Shown: positions 6,231-7,342 of the stretch, piece after piece | Layout of the letters: every line of letters begins with the position of its first letter | Position numbering within the stretch: position 1 is the first letter of the stretch | Assembly (NCBI GenBank): GCA_014360945.1 | Contig: JACIWM010000059.1 | Location: 1-7,342 of the forward strand | Direction of reading: 5' to 3' | DNA from: Candidatus Bipolaricaulota bacterium | Lineage (GTDB): Bacteria > Bipolaricaulota > Bipolaricaulia > Bipolaricaulales > Bipolaricaulaceae | DNA: 7,342 nucleotides | The notes under the pieces: generated by a model | The model's input: the letters and a program-made list of their open reading frames with translations, nothing else | The model's database searches: none | What the model was told of the DNA's origin: nothing | Position numbers and translations under genes: made by a program

Positions 6231-7342
6231 ATGGTGAAATTTTCAATTCTGGGTGTTAATGAAAGAAATAAAGGTAATGCAGCTTTAGTAAAAACTACAA
6301 TGAAAATTATAAAAAATTTCATTGAAGACGCTGAATTTTTTTTGATGGGCCCTAGAAGCGGTTTTTTAGATAGAGTTAAGATTATTGAATCCCATACGTA
6401 TGGAATGTCCCTTAAAAGCCCTGGGAATGTTATGAGGGCATTTTTAATGCTATTAAAGATTATTATCTGGAAAAAATTTAAGATAGAATTAAAATTTGAA
6501 GATAGATACTTTAGATATATCCAAGAATCTGATATTGTTGTCAATAGTGGTGGTGATCATCTTTCGGGAGAATATGGCAGATCCAGTATTATAAGCTTGA
6601 CAGCGCTATTGTATGCTATTTTTTTGGATAAGCCTATTGTATTGTTTTCGGAAAGTTTAGGTTATCATAGTAATCCTCTGGTTAGGAGATTATTGGACTA
6701 CGTCCTTGAAAGGTCAGATTTAATCCTTTTGAGGGATGCTAAATCATATCAATATGTTCAAGAGCATGTAAAAACACATGATGAGTATTATTTGACTGCC
6801 GATCCAGCCTTCCTATTAGATCCTTCTACAGACACAAACATTAACTTTGAGGGATTTGATAAGCCTATTATTGGTTTTAATGTTAGTCCTTTGATAGCCG
6901 AGTTTGCTGAAGAAATAGATATCGTGGAGATTTCAATAAAGGCGATTGAAACGATTTCTGAAAGGTTAGGTGGTACAATTCTTTTAGTTCCACATGTTTA
7001 TGGAAAAGATTCAGATCTTAAAATTTTATCCCAAATTTACAATCGCATAGACTTAGATAATGTATTTTTAATCGAGGATGAATATGAGCCTGAGGAGTTA
7101 AAATTCATAATAGGAAATTGCGATCTTTTCATAGGGGCCAGGATGCATGCTACAATAGCATCAACATCGATGTTTGTGCCAACTGTGGGAATAGCATACA
7201 GTCATAAAATGCATGGTATAATCGGCGAAATGCTCAACCTTCAAGAGTACGTAATCGATTTAGAAAAGTTGAATTCTGAGATATTAATTGAGAAGATTAT
7301 GCTGGCATGGAAAAACAGGGAGAAAATAACTGAACATCTTCG
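6231..7342 (+). CDS. Polysaccharide pyruvyl transferase family protein, 3' end outside window
   Basis: Transfers a pyruvyl group from phosphoenolpyruvate to a sugar of a surface or exopolysaccharide, in the cytoplasm; the sugar acceptor cannot be predicted. The frame is open for 370 codons from ATG 6231 to the window end without a stop. The N-terminal half has the Rossmann-like start FSILGVNERNKGNAALVKT and SGGDHLSGEYG (residues 106-116), then LFSESLGYHSNPLVRRLL. The C-terminal half has TADPAFLLDP, GFNVSPL (215-221), LLVPHVYGKDSD (PHVYG at 254-258) and the family signature FIGARMHATIAS (GARMH at 302-306), followed by PTVGIAYSHKMHGIIGE. The family is usually 350-430 residues, so only a few dozen are missing at most. 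It is a divergent paralogue of the frameshifted gene at 2013-3318 (IGARMH, AISYS/AIAYS and PH motifs shared, with low overall similarity), and reads away from the IS-scarred central region. Confidence 0.9.
   Translation, partial: MVKFSILGVNERNKGNAALVKTTMKIIKNFIEDAEFFLMGPRSGFLDRVKIIESHTYGMSLKSPGNVMRAFLMLLKIIIWKKFKIELKFEDRYFRYIQESDIVVNSGGDHLSGEYGRSSIISLTALLYAIFLDKPIVLFSESLGYHSNPLVRRLLDYVLERSDLILLRDAKSYQYVQEHVKTHDEYYLTADPAFLLDPSTDTNINFEGFDKPIIGFNVSPLIAEFAEEIDIVEISIKAIETISERLGGTILLVPHVYGKDSDLKILSQIYNRIDLDNVFLIEDEYEPEELKFIIGNCDLFIGARMHATIASTSMFVPTVGIAYSHKMHGIIGEMLNLQEYVIDLEKLNSEILIEKIMLAWKNREKITEHL

Noticed and set aside
6197..6544. 115-codon minus-strand frame
   Set aside because: It is antisense to the intact second pyruvyl transferase, which has a strong GGAGGT site and family motifs.

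Overview
The window looks like chromosomal DNA of a methanogenic archaeon, most probably in or near the Methanobacteriales. This rests on four things: an AT-rich composition; archaeal TATA-like boxes with short leaders; a NosD/adhesin-like surface protein with the GNYWSDYTG...DGDGFGDTPY signature and an SbsA-type Ig-like domain; and a ferredoxin-FrhB-type protein next to polysaccharide pyruvyl transferases and a DUF2206-like membrane protein. The assignment comes from family recognition only; no database search was possible.

Layout. (1) 1-690 (+): C-terminal part of a polytopic membrane protein of DUF2206 type. (2) 743-2019 (+): two-cluster ferredoxin fused to a coenzyme F420 hydrogenase/dehydrogenase beta-like domain, broken by one frameshift between the clusters. 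(3) 2013-3318 (-): polysaccharide pyruvyl transferase, convergent with and overlapping the previous gene by 7 bp, broken by two frameshifts. (4) about 3476-4156 (+): decayed DDE transposase. (5) 4245-5267 (-): secreted NosD-like beta-helix protein with a C-terminal Ig-like domain, carrying an in-frame TAA just after its signal peptide, and with its own promoter and T-rich terminator. (6) about 5345-5815 (-): decayed N-terminal piece of an IS200/IS605-type TnpB. (7) 5816-6230: mostly non-coding, with the promoter and ribosome binding site of the next gene. (8) 6231-7342 (+): a second, intact polysaccharide pyruvyl transferase running off the window.

Read together, this is a cell-surface glycan and surface-protein locus (membrane protein, redox protein, two pyruvyl transferases, secreted beta-helix protein) into which at least two mobile elements inserted and then decayed. 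The three frameshifts in genes 2 and 3 are all of the same kind, one base missing, and each is repaired by adding one base to a short A or T run. That raises the possibility of systematic sequence error rather than true gene death. The IS remnants, by contrast, have many frame changes and stops and are clearly dead. I found no CRISPR array, tRNA, rRNA or convincing new defence system.
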